From the NCBI RefSeq assembly GCF_003590095.1, contig NC_039488.1, forward strand, positions 1,054,001 through 1,118,000: a stretch of DNA of 64,000 nt, given 5' to 3'. The DNA comes from Trichoplusia ni. Lineage: Eukaryota > Arthropoda > Insecta > Lepidoptera > Noctuidae. The translations under genes and the position numbers were made by a program. The notes under the pieces were generated by a model. That model worked only from the letters and a program-made list of their open reading frames with translations, searched no databases and was not told the DNA's origin. Below are positions 61,731 to 64,000 of this stretch, in pieces (the first letter of the stretch is position 1; every line of letters begins with the position of its first letter).

Positions 61731-62542
61731 AATTACTGAATACAATTTTTTTTCTGAGTGTGTGTTTTTTATAAATGTCACGTCACCACTATACGTCATA
61801 TGACCTTCAGTATTCGCAGTAAGTAGACCCTAGTCATAGCCACATCCCAACGCATTAACCTATTGCAAAAATCACATTGTGCGTCTATTTACTAGCATCG
61901 TATATTATGTGTGTTGATTTCCTTGAGTATTTCCATTTACAGCTGATACGATGACTATAAATTGAAATTGAGTAATATATTTGTTACCGGTACAATACAA
62001 CGTATAATATTATACGCGTAATGATATTGTTTGTGACACGCCTTAATAAAGCTACGTTAATGGTAAATTGTTTTTAAGTCTGTGGCTTGATATCTGCAAC
62101 TAATAACAGCTTGACGTAAAAGTAATATTATTACTTAGATTTTTTATTAAGCATTGACGAGATTTTTTGTGGGCTACACTTGAGACCCTAACCGTAGGAC
62201 CATAGTCTATATCAAGTGTTAGGGTTAAAGTTTATTAAGTAAATCTTGATCCAGAAGAACATCAACCGTTCTCAATAAACTTCTCATTTGTGATTGCGAG
62301 ATATTCTACTTCTACATGGCATTCTAATTAATGTCCAATTATACTTTAGTATGTAACTTTTGCTATTAGTTTCAGTCCTGTCTTAGATGTATCGTGTTAT
62401 ATAAATTCATAACCAAAACTATAGAAAACTGAAAGATAAAGCTTTCGCCAAGTTAGCTTTCGGCTAACTCACGCGTATTTATTCATATCACTCTTTTGGT
62501 AACTTGTCACCAGTCTTCAGAGTGTTAATAAATGGACCTTAC

Positions 62543-62715
62543 CTGAGACACTCCGAGGTGATCAGCAATATTCTCGCTGCAGTACACTATGTCTCCTTGC
62601 TGGGAGAGCACCAACACGAAGCCGTCTAAAGCCTTCATGTACGACAGCTCCGTGGACAGCTCATCCATGTCCTTAGGGTTGGGGATCTTCGGATGATCTG
62701 ACTCCGGTTCTGGGA
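62543..62715 (-). CDS. sima: HIF-1alpha/sima, PAS-A exon (first exon visible in window)
   Basis: The acceptor is ..tatttcag and the donor is CAG|gtaagg. The first 2 bases complete a codon from an upstream exon outside the window, then come 57 codons ending in phase 0. The translation starts PEPESDHPKIPNPKD and contains ELSYMKALDGFVLVLS, then GDIVYCSENIADHLGVSQ. This aligns with the start of HIF-1alpha PAS-A (human FYLKALDGFVMVL). The PAS-A domain of this bHLH-PAS factor mediates dimerisation with ARNT/tango in the nucleus. Identification as HIF-alpha rather than trachealess, single-minded or another bHLH-PAS protein rests on the downstream exons, which carry oxygen-degradation motifs. The bHLH region must lie beyond position 64000. 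Confidence 0.95.
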
Positions 62716-64000
62716 CTGAAATAGAGATGTGTTCTTTGTCAATTTGTTAAAAAAAAACGATGTATATGTGAAAGAAGAATGGAGATGCCTCTCCCTAGCA
62801 GCGGGATCTTGTGTCTGGTATAAATGTAAATACACCTATAACCTAGTCGGAAAATAGGTTAAACGGCACAATTATTTGCATAAAAAGAAAGCGTTATTTT
62901 AACTCTGTCCAAAATTTTCTGATGGAACATAGATAAAAAATGAAATATCGAAAATATCGTCTCGAGCCGATATTTTTGATTTTTTATATTACTGTTGTCG
63001 TTAAAATGTCCGTTCTACTTATTAGAGGTTTTATCCACGTCTTTAAGTACATGTATACCTTATTTAAACCTCTATCTTAGCAGAGTAATGTACACAATGA
63101 TTGTGTACGAATTTCAGTAATTAAAACATAAAAGTGATTTATAATATTGATGACGATGTTTAACAGAAAATTGTACGTATAATTGTAGCCGCATCATTTT
63201 ACGGGACAAATTATCCACATTGCCAGCACAAAATTACAATGCGAATAAATCACGTGTGTGTGACCGAACTACAATTAACTTAAATCTGCCATATTTTCCA
63301 CATGTCGGATGATGAAGCGGCTTTTGTGTTAAAATGAATAAATAAAACTGTTTTAATTTTGAGTGGCAGACGTTAATCCTTCTCGGCTCTCTCTAAACTA
63401 AAATAGCTACTGAATTAACGCGAGATATATTTCTGAACACGATTATTTTCGTTCCGATTAAAGAGTGATTAATAAATACACATTCGTTTTAATCTGAAAA
63501 TTGGTTTTGTTAAATTCATAATAAGAAGTCTCTTCTTAAGTAACAAATACAGTTTCTGAATGCCCAAGTATATAGACTGTTGTTTTGAGGGATCTGTACC
63601 TAAAGAGTAAAAACAGAAACATATTAATTAGGTTCCGTTTCCTGTCCGTTAGTCCATCACCAGGCTGTATCTCATGAACTGTAATAGCTAGAGAGCTTTA
63701 ATTTTCATAGATGGTGTTCCTATTTCTGTCGCCACTTTGACAACAAATACTAAAAATATAGATTGAGGCTAAGGATACGCATTTACAGCCATAAATTTGC
63801 TGGTGGGTGATAAATAAACCGATTTGTTTTTCTTTAGGTTATTTTTACTTAACCCTCAGCGTCGCGAGACGACTTGCACTTGATGGGTTCTATTAGTCGT
63901 TTCTAATTCACTTTTTCTTTTATGCTAAATGGTATGTTTGCTAGGATTATAAAATAAACTATAATTTTGGTGAAAGTTTATTGCTCTAATCGGTCACGTA
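62716..64000 (-). other. Intron of HIF-1alpha upstream of PAS-A (continues beyond window)
   Basis: No exon with a matching donor phase (1 base before the TC) and HIF bHLH-like translation is visible. The bHLH exon(s) are therefore outside. A dispersed-repeat fragment lies at 63630-63770. Confidence 0.6.
63630..63770 (+). repeat. Dispersed insect repeat fragment
   Basis: tcaccaggctgtatctcatg then aactgtaatagctagagagc and gacaacaaatactaaaaata is a near-consensus stretch of an abundant insect repeat (..ccaggctgtatctcatgaac..). Confidence 0.65.

Larger units (their letters stand above)
57523..62542 (-). other. Intron of HIF-1alpha within PAS-A
   Basis: 5-kb AT-rich intron. It contains a repeat mosaic at 59165-59430, SINE/LINE-tail fragments at 60365-60470 and 61625-61730, and an ACAT-rich tract near 58570-58605. 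No exon-like frame is seen. Confidence 0.7.

Noticed and set aside
62716..64000. Search for the HIF bHLH exon
   Set aside because: No basic helix-loop-helix translation with the required phase on the minus strand; concluded to lie outside the window.

Overview
The window looks like an AT-rich lepidopteran (moth or butterfly) nuclear genome segment. It has small exons in very long introns and many interspersed repeats of types that are common in Lepidoptera. By far the largest gene is on the minus strand: the 3' (C-terminal) part of the hypoxia-inducible factor alpha gene (HIF-1alpha / similar, sima). I could chain ten exons with consistent splice phases from PAS-A (62715) down to the final exon (1840). 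The 5' end with the bHLH exons lies beyond the right edge.

Layout, in gene order from right to left. The PAS-A exons are 62715-62543 and 57522-57352. The PAS linker and start of PAS-B are in 51315-51086, followed by PAS-B/PAC exons 49521-49415 and 33133-32989. The oxygen-dependent degradation and transactivation part is packed into four exons between 18039 and 16791. After the last of these the gene can apparently end in two ways. One is read-through to a stop at 16793 with an AATAAA 28 bases further on (short form). The other is splicing from an internal donor at 16866 (or, less likely, 16827) to a terminal exon about 14 kb away at 2412-1840 (long form), which ends in a leucine/acidic motif like the end of the human HIF-1alpha C-TAD.

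The intron between the two possible ends holds a complete, apparently very young Ty3/Gypsy-type LTR retrotransposon (8510-15400). It has 444-bp LTRs identical by eye, a 4-bp target duplication ATAG, an intact 1571-residue Gag-Pol frame and a tRNA-Leu-like primer-binding site. It lies in the same orientation as the host gene. A second host gene, a three-exon THAP-domain protein, is nested on the plus strand in the intron between PAS exons (47564-48784).

The rest is intron: a 190-bp-arm perfect fold-back (52238-52933), a Lep1-like Helitron (54506-54766), several degenerate dispersed repeats, a diverged tandem array (5.49-5.95 kb), simple repeats, and a few CpG-rich patches that could be internal promoters. 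I found no convincing tRNA or rRNA gene and no prokaryotic-type system. The most interesting points are the two-ended HIF gene with a retrotransposon between the ends, the two tRNA-Leu-like pieces at the retrotransposon's junctions, and the long fold-back.
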